A DNA stretch of 64,000 nucleotides from Petrolisthes cinctipes. Taxonomy: Eukaryota; Arthropoda; Malacostraca; Decapoda; Porcellanidae. This document shows positions 1-14,000 of the stretch, in pieces. Within the stretch, counting starts at the first letter, position 1; every line of letters starts with the position of its first letter. Made by a program: the position numbers and the translations under genes. A model generated the notes under the pieces. It was not told the origin of the DNA and made no database searches. It was given only the letters and a program-made list of their open reading frames with translations. The stretch is taken from contig JAWQEG010000634.1 of NCBI GenBank assembly GCA_033782935.1, positions 229,501 through 293,500 of the forward strand. Direction: 5' to 3'.

Positions 1-536
1 TATTCCCTGTAAAGGAAGAAATTATTTTAGTGATCATGATATTGTTTCAGCAGTATTATTTAGATATGTTTTCTCCTTTGTATCTTAGTTTATGGATGGA
101 GAGAGAAGAAATAAAACTAATAAGAAGTTCCTTTTACCCATCGACTGTATCACAAAACTTGAGAGACGATGTAGGATCAGGGAATGAACCTAACTAAACC
201 ATCCAGTTCCTGACCTAACTAAACTTAGGCCAAAAGATGAATAGTATTTCTTTGGGCCTTGACTGAATTCAACCATGCAGCCTCTCTTTTATCATATTTT
301 AGATTTACGTGTTATAATAATGTTCCCAGAAAAGTTTAAGCGAATTGTTTGAAAATATATTAACTTTCAATATTGAGCTATAATATGGAAACTGTATACA
401 CCTGCTTCGAATTTGCCTATATATTAAATAATCTTACCTAATAAATTGTGCGGAAAAAATGAAATAAATTAGGGTATTCTGAAAAATCAAAGCGTGTAAA
501 GAGATGGAACCTGCTCGGAAGAGAATGAGAACTTAC

Positions 537-699
537 TCTGAGGTTTCCTAAACTGCAATGCTACAATTGGCCGGAAATACTGAGGGACATCCTTGTATGG
601 GAAGTAGTATTGAGGGAAGCCGTGCCAGGGGGACATCTGAAGTGGACCCATATATTCCCTATCTACTGGCCCCACAGGTTCACACCACACCCATACCAT
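537..699 (-). CDS. ATP1B: ATPase beta exon 6 (last exon in window)
   Basis: Acceptor TTGTTTTACAG and donor GTAAGT. Encodes MVWVWCEPVGPVDREYMGP, then the immunoglobulin-like fold signature HGFPQYYFPYKDVPQYFRP and IVALQFRKPQ. It ends one base into a codon, so a further exon with the final cysteine must follow outside the window. Bases 1-536 show no coding exon and read as intron. Confidence 0.87.
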
Positions 700-3600
700 C
701 TGTAAAACAATGACCACCTCAATAATTATAAATTCGTGCTGGCTAATCAGAGATACAATATAAAGCACCGATATTGACCTACAGCATTTATCCCATTTTT
801 AGTTCATATCAGGCGTTAGAGTATATATGTAGTTATAAGTATAGACTAGAGCGAGCCAGTACTTGTACAGAATGACACCCAATTGGTCTAGGTGATGGTT
901 TAAGTGGTTAAGTGACCATTCAGCGTTAAACCCTCAGGAAAAAATAATTACTTGCCATAACAGTAGGCTATACGCCTAGCTACCATCACATCCAAAATAT
1001 TGTTTAGACAGTCAAACAGCCAGCTGTTCCTTCACTCATGTATACAAAGGTTTGAAGCTGGCTGACGGATTTAACGAACTTTTTGGTGAGTTTACAAACG
1101 TTTAGACTCTAGAAAATAAGAGACCCACTTTTGGTATTGTACCGCCGTTGTCAGCAGCGTTGTTAGAGATGATATCCTTCAGATCCTGAGGCATGGCGAC
1201 TGGTAGTTCATTCAACTCCTCATAAACTTCAGGAACCCAATCAACAACCTTGATAAACAAAATCATAGTTGTTTACTATACTTATCAAAATTCTGCCACC
1301 ATCATCACCGTATGAAAAAAAAAAAAAAAAAAAAAAAAAACAGCCATTATTGTCTAGGGAAGTTTGACACTTCAGACAAAACAAAAGCTACAAAGAATGA
1401 AAAAGATATAGCATCAATAAATCTCGGGCAATCACTTTCACCATCTCTGTAAATTTACGTGATACTAGCAAATTTTCTAAACAATTGCGTTTACTCTTTG
1501 CAAAACTTACAATGTGTTGCCATTTTGTTCACATCCCTCAAACATTAACTTACAAGGAAAAAGATAATTCGAATTGGCATCACCAACAGTATTTCCCCAA
1601 ATTATTTATTACTAGTAAATGAGTTACCACTTTCAGTAACTTGGTATGTTGACAACACTATGTAACTAATGCTTCCTTAATATTACGGTATTATTCAAGC
1701 GTTTGTCCATAATCACTACCATCAATTCTTTTCTGTCAAATACATTTTTTAATACATGTAAGTCATTTCCTCATAGTTTATTTCGATCGCAAATTGATTC
1801 AATTTTCCTTAATCCGCTGTGTGTACATTGGCCATATTGGTATGGATGGCCAATCAGCGTGCTTTATTAATGCGCCTCAATTTCAACAGCTAATCAATGT
1901 GCTTGATTAATTACAATGGCTTCCCTTTGTACCGAGTGTCCGTCCGTCTCCGAATGTATTCTTCAGTATTGTTTTGAAAATAACGAAGCCAGTTTCGACC
2001 TTTAATGTGTCCACGGAGTATAACTGACATCAATGAACTGCCCCACGTGTAATAAGGCCTGTATTTACCGCCACTCGAATAAAAAGGTACCTTAATACCA
2101 ATTCAAGATAGCCACCGAGTGTTTACATCGTCCCGGTAGACTACTAAGGTTAGTCCCCGGTAGTCTACCCCGGTTAGGTCCCGGTAGTTTGCCGCGGTCC
2201 TAATTAGGTTAGGTCTACCTAATTCTATTTAATATGTTGTAGTGTTTTTCAGACAAATCTATTATTATTATCTGGCGTAAATGAGTGTTTACAGAGATTG
2301 TGTGGGGGGAGGGGGGGGGTGATATCTCCAAAAACACTAATTTGCGACGGATGTGAACAACAGATTCGTTCAAAACACAACATTAAACATTGCATTATAA
2401 AAACCTCGAGTTGAAAAAACATTATGGACAAACGCTTGAATATTACAGATAGTACTCGTATAAAACTATATAACAAGCCATGGTTTAATACAACCAATGC
2501 TCCCTTCACATAGATGTATTATAGAACAACTAAAGGAGTTCATTTGGATTCAATTATATTACCTTGTTGGGAATGAGGAGTATACAGGGTCTGCCTCTAC
2601 TGTAGCCCCATCTCTCCGCCTTATTACACTGGTCTCCGAGCAATGTGTCTTGAAATATGCACACTTCTTCGTCTGATGGGAAACTGCTCCAGCTGCAATC
2701 ATTCATAAAGATTCCGTCAACATCCCTTGGGCCTTCATAACCTGAGAGACAGATGAATAATTATCGGAATTTCTGTTTATATTCTTCAAGATAGAGCATT
2801 GAAATGGTCCCTTGTTATTACAAAAATTGCGCTATGATGCGTCGTTTTTGCTATCACTGGGGTGCTTTCAAGGTTCCAACATGGCCGAGGTCTGGATAAT
2901 GCAAAGCCCGCATAAATTAAAAAGATAAATAATTCTATGGTAAATAACAACATTGTTATGTAATACTGAGAATAACGGTTACGTGACAAATTATAGTATA
3001 AGTAATACAAATAGGAGATATAGACGAGACTTGCTGATATTTGTTCTGCTTACCAAATTAAGGGTTGATTGTTTTTTTGTTTGTTTTTTCGCAGCAACTT
3101 ACGGCAGTTCACGCTGTTATTTGGTAGTGTAATGAAACAATAACGTCATATAAGGAGCTGGAAAGCCTTATTACATACTCAAGTTGAACTGTAGATTGCG
3201 CCTCAGTCAATTCCTATATTGGCTGGCAAAAACAATTTTAATGCGTTTGTTAGAAATTGATAGTCAAAGTTTTGATCCAAAGATCACGCTACCTTACATG
3301 ACCTAAAGGTAGTGTACAATCGGCACATTCTGTCGGAATTGTTCTAGTGACCGATTCAAATATTACCCAAATATCATTACTAGAACAGGTTGGTGTTAGA
3401 AAATTAATGTAATAAATATTCCAGTTGCTACGAATCCTTGATGTCATAATGGTGTATACAAATTACTGAGGCCGACTGTACAGTCGGCAAAATAAAGTTC
3501 CGTTACCACTCCTACGTTAATTTTAACATCGTTAAGCGCGGCAGGGTTGGTACTCAGCCGACTGGGCAGCTGGTGCCTCATCATGCCCCGGCCGATAATA

Positions 3601-6600
3601 CGGCAATGACAACTTAGCACGACGCATTCCGTTTATTTTTTATATCAAAAGTTTAGCTGATTTTAAATTAAAATTTGAGTGTTCAAGAACTCTTACTATT
3701 TAACTATTCATTATTAAACTTAAGGAAATGCGTTTGAGTATTTTAGAACAAGAATAATCGTGATATACCCAGAAAAAATAGCACTGAGTGAAAGAATGTC
3801 ATCACTGCTTGTCTGCCCATGAGACACTGAGGGAGGGGGATTGGGCACAGAGGGTGGGCCTGGGGCCATGGCCTTCGCGTTACTAGCGTACCAACTTTAC
3901 ATCACACTGATAAAAGGATGGTAACGAAACTTCTTTTGCCGACTGTACATCCAAAGAAATAACTATTTCATTAGTAACATGATATGGTTGCCAAGCTCAA
4001 AGATTTCTATGCGAGTCATTTTCGAAAGGCTGTCTGAAATAAATTTTATTAACGAAACTACAAGTATGTGAAACCCACACAGTAATGTATAAATCAAATA
4101 AAACAAAGGAAAACAATAATGTGTACTTTTGTTCATTTAACACCATAAGTATATTACTAAAATTGTTATTATTTGCAGTACAGGCATGTAGTGAGGAGAT
4201 AGGGCTGTAATATATCTGTGAAGTTATCTGCTTTGAAAAATGTGGGTGACAGGACAGATCCTTATATGAAGGGCATAGAGAGAGAAGGGAAAGGAAGCCA
4301 AATGTAATTAGTAAGTATAACAGGGGTTTTATTTACATTAGCACCAATAAAGATAAATGAAAAATGTTACTATGCAGTGCAAGTATGGGATACATTGTAC
4401 AGTTGCAGAATCAAATTCTGTCCCAATTCCAGTGTTCACAAACTGGCCGAGGCTTGCCAGATTCGCCAGATGAAATAATTAGACATTTTTTATGGGTATA
4501 CTAATAATTGGATGTTGTATACCTTCTTTTTGCCATAGAAATATTCAATACTATTTTAGAAACTTTTAAATATTGTAATTAACGATATATAGGCATAAAT
4601 AATGAAAGGAACCTAATGTAGATATATCAGCTGTAAACATACACACAAACGACGACGACGACGACTCGCGTCCACACTTCACATTTTATATTTAATTTAT
4701 TTGATTTCGAGTCACAATCATGTCACTGCAAATGTATATACAGGCATTTTGAAAAAAATATAGCAAAGCAAGAACGCATACACTGGCTTAGTTTGAATTG
4801 TGTACTCACTCTGGCAGCAGTGATTCCAGCATGTCTCTGTAGTTGCAGGTAATGAAACAAATAATCTGTTACATTATATTTAAGTACTAGCTTGGCATTG
4901 TACAAATAGTAAATATCTTGCTCAGTAATATTAGCAAGTAATTTATCAGGTAAAATCGTGGTATACAGCCTAACTTGAATATAGAAATAGACTAAAAGCC
5001 TACAGAAAACGTCAGCCAGATACGTCTCGTATCTGGCAAAAACTGTACAGCCTTTGTATTGTAAATTTCGGTATTCCAATCAATCTCGGTCGGCAATTTC
5101 GGTGTAATGGAAATTCGGCTACCTTTTTTTCAATATTTTATGCATATTAGTTAATGGCATCGTTTTGTGACCTGCCCAAACTTTCATTCGCTCGTTATGC
5201 ATCAACTGGAATTTCAGTTCCAAGAAATGTGTAATTTGAACACAAAATAAAATTATTTATGACCGTTTTGATGACTATGTATTTGGCTTTATTAATCTTT
5301 ATAAACCACCTTATTGCAGTAAGTCTCGCTTCAGAATATAGTTTAACTATCTATCAAAATATAAAAGAGGTAAATAGACTTCAATTGCTTATATTTACTA
5401 CAAGAAGCATTTTATATCGAAAGCACTGGGTTCTTGTAGATACCCGTTTACCCGACGAATTAATTCATCTAGCGAATCTCGCAATCTTTTGGTAGTTTGT
5501 GGACGGAGGAATTCTTCATCCACTATCAAAATCCAAATATACTGCTGACCATGGAGGTATAATATAGAGGAGGCGGCATGAGCCGCTCGTCCTATACACC
5601 CAAAGTGAAGCCAGGGGCGGAGCCTATTACCCTACCCCCCATTGACTCAAAACATTGCCCCGGCCGCCATAAACCCACTATAATTATGCTCTTATTTTCT
5701 CATATTAACTATAATTAGAGCCAGAAAGAGACTTGAATTTGTTCCATATATGATAACTGCATAAAATTATCCAATTCTGTATATTATCAACAGTACTTAA
5801 ACCCATTAAATACCGCTGTTTCCTAGAGCATTACCTCTTCTCGCAAACTTTTCCTAGGAGTATGAATGAAAGAATGAATTAATTAATGAATGAATAGTTT
5901 ATTTTATGCAAAAAGTATAGTAAAAGAGAAGGTCGTAGCTTACACACCAACTCACAGACAGTATTATAAGGGTACAGAGAAATAAGAACAAGTACAGTTG
6001 CCCACACATGAATCTGGTATGCCTCGCTACTTGCGAGATACCTACAACGTGAAAGAAAGTGAGCAAAAGTTATAGTTTGTTGACAAGCAGATAGAAATAA
6101 TATTTTACTGTCTGCCTGTCAACAAACTACATCTTTTTTCACTTAAATTTCCTTTCGTTGTAGCCACCTCACAAGTAACGAGCCATACCAGTTTCATGTG
6201 TGGGCAACTGTACAAATGCAAATAAAATTAATTATATAAAGAGTTCTAGTATGAGACTCTGGAAGGCCTTATGTCACTCTTTAAGTACAGTATATAAATA
6301 AGATTATATACAGTAAGATGTGTATAGTGAAGTGAAGATGTGTATAGTGTAGTGAAGATGTGTGGTGTGCTATGAAATGTGATGTGCAGTGAAAATGTAG
6401 CCTACATAATGTAGTGAAGATGTGTATTATGTAGTGAAGATATGTATAGGGTAGTGAAGATTTACATAGTGAAGTGAAGATGTGTGTTGTGTATAGTGTA
6501 GTGAAAATGTGTGATGTGTACTGAAGGTGAGGTGTGTTATGGAGATGTGTGTGTAGTGAAGATGTGTATAGTATACTGAAGATGTGTATAGGGTAGTGAA

Positions 6601-7979
6601 GATGTGTATATGTTACTGCAGATGTGATGTGTAGTGAAGATGTGTATATTATGGTGAAGAGATGTGTAGTGTAACACTCAGAACTGTCATGTAATAGAGT
6701 TCACACTCAGGTGTAGTCTTGTATCAAACACATTTTACCACTTATAAGCCACATGAAATCTTACCATGATGGCTGGATGTTACTGCATAAAGTGTGTCAT
6801 CACTTACTCAGTTTCAGTTCACTCTGATTCACACAAAAACATTAATTTAATCATCAGTCCCAGGCCGTAATTTTACAATTATTGGCTTAACTTAGACTAC
6901 GGTACTATAACTTAGACCTAAGTTCTCAACAACCAAATAGTCTACGTAGTAAACACAATTATGAATTTAATATCTTTAAAACATTATGAAATATGCTAAA
7001 ACATTCATAATACAATCTCTCAACATTCAAGTTATCCTACAGGCCAACCCTAACTTGGGCACAAGTAGGTCACCCCATGGAGCCAGTTTATCTTTTATAA
7101 CCCTGTCAGTGCCATATATACGTGAGGTTATACATTAACAATTAATATCACAACACTATACTAGCCTTGGCTTTGCAGTTTTCGTGTGTACAGTATTAAT
7201 TTTCTACAGGACATGGGTACGTGTCACGGTGTGCGTGGCAGGTGATGAATTTCACTTCGTTGATTTGTCCATTTCTGTCGTATATTTTTCTGTATGACTT
7301 TCTTAACATACCTATGAAATGTAGTAGAAAGACTCCTGTCTCTCTGGGTACACCCATATGCTGAACACGCCGGCATTATTACAAAAAATGGCAAAGAATG
7401 TTGGTGAAGTTGATGGTCCGTCGTGATCAGCTGAGGTTTGTTTTGAGTCAATGGGGGGTAGGGAGGACAGCCGACCAATAGCGAGTTGGCTTCACCTTTG
7501 TGACGTCATGCCGCCTCCTCTATATTATACCTCCATGCTGCTGACTGTCTGAGTGTGCGCAGTGTTGCCACTTTCGACTTGGGCTCCACCCAAAAAGGCA
7601 GCCCATTTCACCCACAAAAATTCCACAGATATTTATAGTATACCCACAAATTTACCCACAATTGTTTGCATATTATTTACTGTAATCAGTATACAGTTAA
7701 CGAAATATTTGGACAAGTAATATCATTTTAACTCAGATAAAGTGCATGGGTTCTTGTGGTGTAATGGTTAGCACATTCGCCTCGCAAGCGAGAGATCCCA
7801 GGTTCGATTCCTGTGGTCCCCCTATGTCCCTGTTCACCTAGCAGTAAGTAGGTACCTGGCTGTAAGAGCAAGGATAACAACCTTGTAGGCTGGGGGAAGA
7901 TGTGTTATTGCAAACAAGACTTGATTGCCTTAATCACTAACACCATGAGCCGATAGCCATAAAACCCTAAATCTTACTG

Positions 7980-8061
<82 letters not shown>

Positions 8062-11000
8062 CTTCAAGGAGGAGTTGCATGCAAGCACTTGTGGAAATTT
8101 CTGGATGTATCTAGAATATTCCAGACTATTTTTTAGCTCCTCATGAATTAAGTCCCAGCCTGCTGCTGCAGTCTGACTCATTGCTTAGTTATGAGGAATT
8201 AATTAACAGTTTTTATTCCCCCCATCCTACATACAGAGTTACATGACCTAATATGGCCTATATTGGGTGGAATTCCAATGATAATAATTTCCTAAACACG
8301 TCAATATATGCATGAATTTATTTACTATATATATGGCTCCCTGACTGTCTCGTTGTATACGTTGGTGTGGTACCGGTACAATGGCTCCATGGACAAACAA
8401 CATAGCCGTCGTACAGTACCACACCATCGTATACACACACACACACACACACCTATATGGAAGGAGCTTGTTTGTTTCGTGGCATGGTGAGGAGAAATCA
8501 GAAGCTTCCAATTTTCATACACGATCACAGGGTCTTAAGGGGAAATTCTCTTGTGGGTGAATTGGAAGGCTACAGATTCCTCCAAACTATAGCAGAAACA
8601 AACACACAGACACGCTCATCTGTTGTTTCGTGGCATAGTTTGGAGGAATCACACACCTTCAAACTCAGCAACAGTAGTAATCTCAGAGTTAATGTTGATA
8701 AAGTCTACGGTCATTGCTACCCACGTTTCAGTATGTTAGTAAATAATATTATGTGTTGTCCTCTTGGTTCGGGAGACAACATTTGACAATGCACAAAGGT
8801 TTTCTACATAATTTCATTTTGCTGATTGCTTTTAGCATATCTATAACTTATTTTTCCACAAGAAAGCCACAAAATATTAAATTTCCACCAAATAATCCAT
8901 GGACAGTTATAAATCCACAAAAAATATCTACAAATACTGTATTTAACTGTACTGTCCTCAAAGGGATCCACAAAAGGTAATTTTATCCACAAATTTGTGG
9001 ATAATATCCATGAAGTGACAACACTAAATTTAAAGTGTGCGTCCTTAGCGAGATGCCACAGAAAGTGACCCATGTATCATCTTGGATTTGGGAAGGTCTT
9101 GTACAGTACATTCGGAAGCCTTGTGGAGTTGACTCACAAACAAATATCATCAAGTCCCGTATATATCTCGTAATTGTATTACTTATACTATAGTTCGTTA
9201 CGTAACTGTTATTCACAGTATTAGATACATAACAATGTAGTTATTTACCAAAGAATTATTTTTTCTTTTTAAATTACGCGGGCTTTGCATTATCCAGAAG
9301 TGCCCTCTACCCTGCCTGGACCAGAGGGACTAGTTTGGAAAGCACCCCAAATGGAAATCTTAATCATGTAACATAATATATCATCTAAATGAAGAAACTC
9401 TGGTAGTAATTTTATTGGGTAGTAAATGAATGACTTATTAGTAATGCCGAGACAGATTATAAATTATTAAGGAGTCACTGTTTATTTTTTAGTGTACTAT
9501 AACATAAGATAACGTTACAGTGTAGCTATACAGGGTGGTTCAAAACTCTACAGTCAAACTTTATGAGTTAATAAATGAACAAATTGTAAGTAAAAATGTC
9601 TAAGTAAGGAATGAACAATAACGTACTGAAAAATTACAAGATTTTCTAGGTTTCTCATAGAAAGAACTGAATAAATATCAGAATTAAGTTAAAAATAATA
9701 GTATGGAAGGCATAGCAAAATGAATACGATTGTCCAGTGGAACATAGCAATATCTTGTTTATTCTTAACTCAACTCACTACTATAAAAATATGAAGAGAG
9801 ACATTACAGGCCTTGATGTAGTCAACACTTTAAATTAGCACTTAATAATATCATAATTACGGGACTCGAGCTGATCCCAAGGCATTAAACTGCTCCCAAG
9901 GCTTCCAGGATTGAAATGTTCAGTCTATCGACCATAATATAATGGCAATGGCTGTGACTGTGTAAGCTATTTAACTTCAATTACTTATTCCTCTTTATCT
10001 ATGAAAGTTTTGGAAAATTTTCATACAGGAAATAAGTTCAATTTCATATTTGGAATTAAACCTGTAATTTTTTGGTACAGTTTTGAAACACTGTATTTAC
10101 TTAGTTTTTCTTTTGTTACGAGCAACATAACAGCAAGCAGCCGTACAAAGAACTCCAAAAGAAATAATTTTCTTTTTCTCACGGTAAGTCTTGCTAACTT
10201 TCTCGCTTGAAATCGTAACTTCTTCAAAATTATATTATAACATCTTGTGACTTTGATCCTTTATGTTGATACTGACATGGCACACAAGCCAGTGAAATAC
10301 ACTATGTTTCTCGTGTTTCGTTTTGTTATATTTCCGTGTGTGTGTGTGTGTGTGTGTGGTCATTAGATTTTCAAGGATGCTGTCTACCCTTAAATTTTGT
10401 AGCATAAGTAAAGTTTGACGATCTGCGAAAAATAAAAAAATAAAAAAAAATAAAAGAACACAGTATACTTACGAACGATGAAATTGTCAAGTTGCATGGT
10501 GTAATCTTTGCCCAACCCTGCTTCTTTATATTTGATGAGGTCTGACGGGTAAATGGTTATGCCTGAAAAAGAAAATAATGTGTGGTTATAGTCTTTGCGC
10601 TTCAAGAAGTCCGTTTTGGGTGGGCGGAAGTTGGAATTCCCCTAAGTGCGACGTTGCAGGAAATGGGTCAGTGATCCAGTGATCCAAATTGTTGTTATAA
10701 TCCAAAAGAGTGAAACTCATTTTACTTGTACACACAGAACGGACTCCTTGAAGCTCAAGGGCTATAGTAACAAAACATGCAAGTACTATTGGCCACAAGA
10801 TTTCGCACACACCCTGTTGTTTCGAGGGTTTACAACATTAGAACATGTAAGACTACGTATGTACAGTCGGCGGCAAAAGTCCTGTCGCCTCACCTGCTTC
10901 ACCGAGACATGCAGTGTTCATGGACTCGAAAAATACGCACGTTTTCTGCACTTAATAATCTTGAGTCTATGAACATCGCGTGGCTCGGTGAAGCAAGTGA

Positions 11001-14000
11001 GGCGACAGGACTTTTGCCGCCGACTGTACCTGCAATACATCATTATTATTTGGTTTGTTGTTTTGCTGTCATAGAGTCACTTAATTGGTAGACTATTCAT
11101 TGAAGCACTTTCAAAATAAATATCCACTCTTTCCATATAGACTGTAAAAATTCCTGTGGCCAACTGTACTGTACGTGAATACATAATTATTCTATATTTG
11201 AAGTAATTTATACAGGCACTGAGGATTAGAAGCCGACAATATAATTGATGGAGATAAATAATAGCTGACTCCACGACGAGAGAATTGTTACACGGGGAGG
11301 CATTATGATGACTAATGCACAACAACTTCTGCTTCTCTCATGAGAAAAAATGTACTGTACAACCTTACCGAAGCAACACGTGTGAACCACATTGTACAGC
11401 TGGTCACACTCCCGTGAGGCCCACCCAGCGTTGTCAACGTTGGCCGAGATAACCCCGAAACACTAGTTATGAGCTTTGTTCGCTCGAACCATTAACTGGT
11501 GGGAGGGAGAAGTAAGGAGGGATTTGAGGAGGGTAGGGGGGGTGCCTATACAAGACAGGTGAGAAATTATTCTTGGGGAGGTGAAATAATGAGTGGAAGC
11601 TTTAATAAAAGTACGAAAATACACCCAGTTATCAATTATTTATATACCGATATTCGTGTCAATTATTAACATCATTAAAGGTAAGATTAACTTTTTCATA
11701 TTATGATGTAACACAAAAACAACTGAGGTAACATTATTGTATACTTTTTTCTTATAATATTTAATGGTTATTATCAACCACTAAACGCTGAAAAATACTT
11801 ACACAATAACTAAAAAAGAATCATGAACCAGAATGCTCTTTATTAAATGAAGCAAATGGGAATACCTTTATATTACATGTGTCAAGTGTTGATACCACTA
11901 ACACACACTTCCATTTCCCCCGTATCTACCTAACAGTTTATAATCGTGTCAAATATCAAGGCTCTCATTATCCCTCACGTGATAGCAACCTTGTAATATT
12001 CTGAATACTTTTAATGATACCTCGTTGTATTGAATATAGTGAACACGTGCTGTTTGGTAATTAACAATAAATCCCTCAGTATTTCATCTGTTTCAAGGTA
12101 GCAAAATTTTTTTTATTTTGGCAGATAATACATGTGAGCAGAGGCCAGGGAGATGCGTCTGGCACCCACAGGCTTGTCAACTGTATTTTTTTTGGCATTA
12201 ATTAGAGACTGACGTTGACTCTAGTCTCGTTAGCCCACATTAGTTTTGATACTCGAAGAGGATTATGAGTTGGTTGAAAACCACTAAACTGGTAAGGGTA
12301 TTGAAGACTGAATGTGGAAATATTCCCTCTCCAACATGTTGGCAGTCCTGATGACTTGAAGATGTGTAAGGTGGTGCAGTCAGTCAGTTCACAAGGCAAG
12401 GTGTATATGGAAATTCACACTAATATCAACCTTGTAGCAGAAGACAGTAAAGACCAATACGGCATCAAATACAATGGTATGAGTAGTGGTAGAGTGTATA
12501 TGGAATGTCACACTAATATCAACCTTGTAGCACAAGACAGTAAAGACCAATACGGCATCAAATACAACGGTGTGAGTATTGGGAAGGTGTTGTATGATGG
12601 GAAACACAGGATTTCAGACCTTAACACGCCTTCAAGAAAGTTTAATTTTAAGAAATGTTGAAAATAGTTGCCAGCTTCTTTATTAACATGTCCGATGAAA
12701 CCTAAACTGTGCATCCCATGCATTACTTGATGGAACTATTACAATGTTTAAATAATTATGAATATAGTTCTCTCGCAGCTCATGACAGATAAAACCAATA
12801 AAACCTCTGTCACCAACATTATTATGTTGTGTGTGTGTGTACTGGCTTATATAATTATATAAGTATATTACATGCACACAGAAAAAGAGATACACACGGA
12901 GAAGAGAGATCCAGAGCAAATAATAATTTTTGCTACCAAGAGACGAATGACAAAACAAGGGTTTCATAGTCAAATTCCAATAATTAAATACAACAGGCTA
13001 TTATTAAAAGTATTCAGAATACTACAAGGCTGCTATCACGTGAGGGATAATGAGAGCCTTGATATTTGATACGATTATAAACTGTTAGGTAGATACGGGG
13101 GAAATGGAAGTGTGTGTTAGTGGTATCAACACTTGACACATGTAATATAAAGGTATTCCCATTTGCTTCATTTAATAAAGAGCATTCTGGTTCATGATTC
13201 TTTTTTAGTTATTGTGTAAGTATTTTTTAGCGTTTAGTGGTTGATAATAACCATTAAATATTATAAGAAAAAAGTATACAATAATGTTACCTCAGTTGTT
13301 TTTGTGTTACATCATAATATGAAAAAGTTAATCTTACCTTTAATGATGTTAATAATTGACACGAATATCGGTATATAAATAATTGATAACTGGGTGTATT
13401 TTCGTACTTTTATTAAAGCTTCCACTCATTTTTTCACCTCCCCAAGAATAATTTCTCACCTCTCTTGTATAGGCACCCCCCCTACCCTCCTCAAATCCCT
13501 CCTTACTTCTCCCTCCCACCAGTGAATGGTTCGAGCGAGCAAAGCTCATAACTAGTGTTTCGGGGTTATCTCGGCCAACGTTGACAACGCTGGGTGGGCC
13601 TCACGGGAGTGTGACCAGCTGTACTTACGATTTCAAAACTATCTACCCCTTACAAATGCACCGATAGAATTTTGAGGTATTTAGGTATGTGCAGAGTCGA
13701 GTCCTATTCTATGCTTGGTAAGAGGCCTCATTTGAAGTGTGTCTGTTTCATGTGTCCGAAACTGTACACTGGCAATCCACAATACCCAGCCCACCTGAGT
13801 CGAAGGTTTGGGTGGGCTGTTGTCCAGAAACCGCCTGCTCCAAATCTCGGGCTTCGACTCAGGTGGGCTAGGGATTGTGGATTACGAATGTAGTACAGCC
13901 ATGGTCAAAAGTCCTGCAACCTGGTGAATAAAAGCGAACATTTGATTGAAACCAATATTGCAGAGACCAACAGCTATAGTTTCGGATAATTTTCCAAAGC

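Larger units (their letters stand above)
5550..7537 (-). mobile_element. P-type DNA transposon remnant with 8-bp target duplication
   Basis: Ends in a perfect 32-bp inverted repeat beginning CATGGAGGTATAAT, flanked on both sides by CTGCTGAC (5542-5549 and 7538-7545). An 8-bp duplication, a terminal repeat of about 31 bp starting CA, and a THAP-coding first exon close to one end are the known hallmarks of P elements. The 5' end is on the right: the ATG at 7376 is 162 bases from that end, similar to Drosophila P. Subterminal sequence (TGAAGCCA, CCCCCCATTGACTCAAAAC) is also shared between the ends. The interior carries a nested MITE (5993-6212) and a minisatellite in place of a transposase, so it is non-autonomous. 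Confidence 0.85.

Noticed and set aside
3479..3947. Attachment-site or integron-like interpretation of the TACAGT/ACTGTA ends
   Set aside because: TA duplication, CAGT tips and multiple families fit Tc1/mariner-type MITEs in a eukaryote; no integrase or cassette genes are present.
4723..5079. 118-codon minus-strand frame within the ATPase beta gene
   Set aside because: Lies in an intron. Exons 3 and 4 join in phase without it, and it resembles no beta-subunit segment.
7752..7825. Candidate tRNA gene
   Set aside because: Box A, box B and an anticodon-like arm are present, but the acceptor stem does not pair. It continues into a SINE body with an A-tail, so it is a tRNA-derived SINE.
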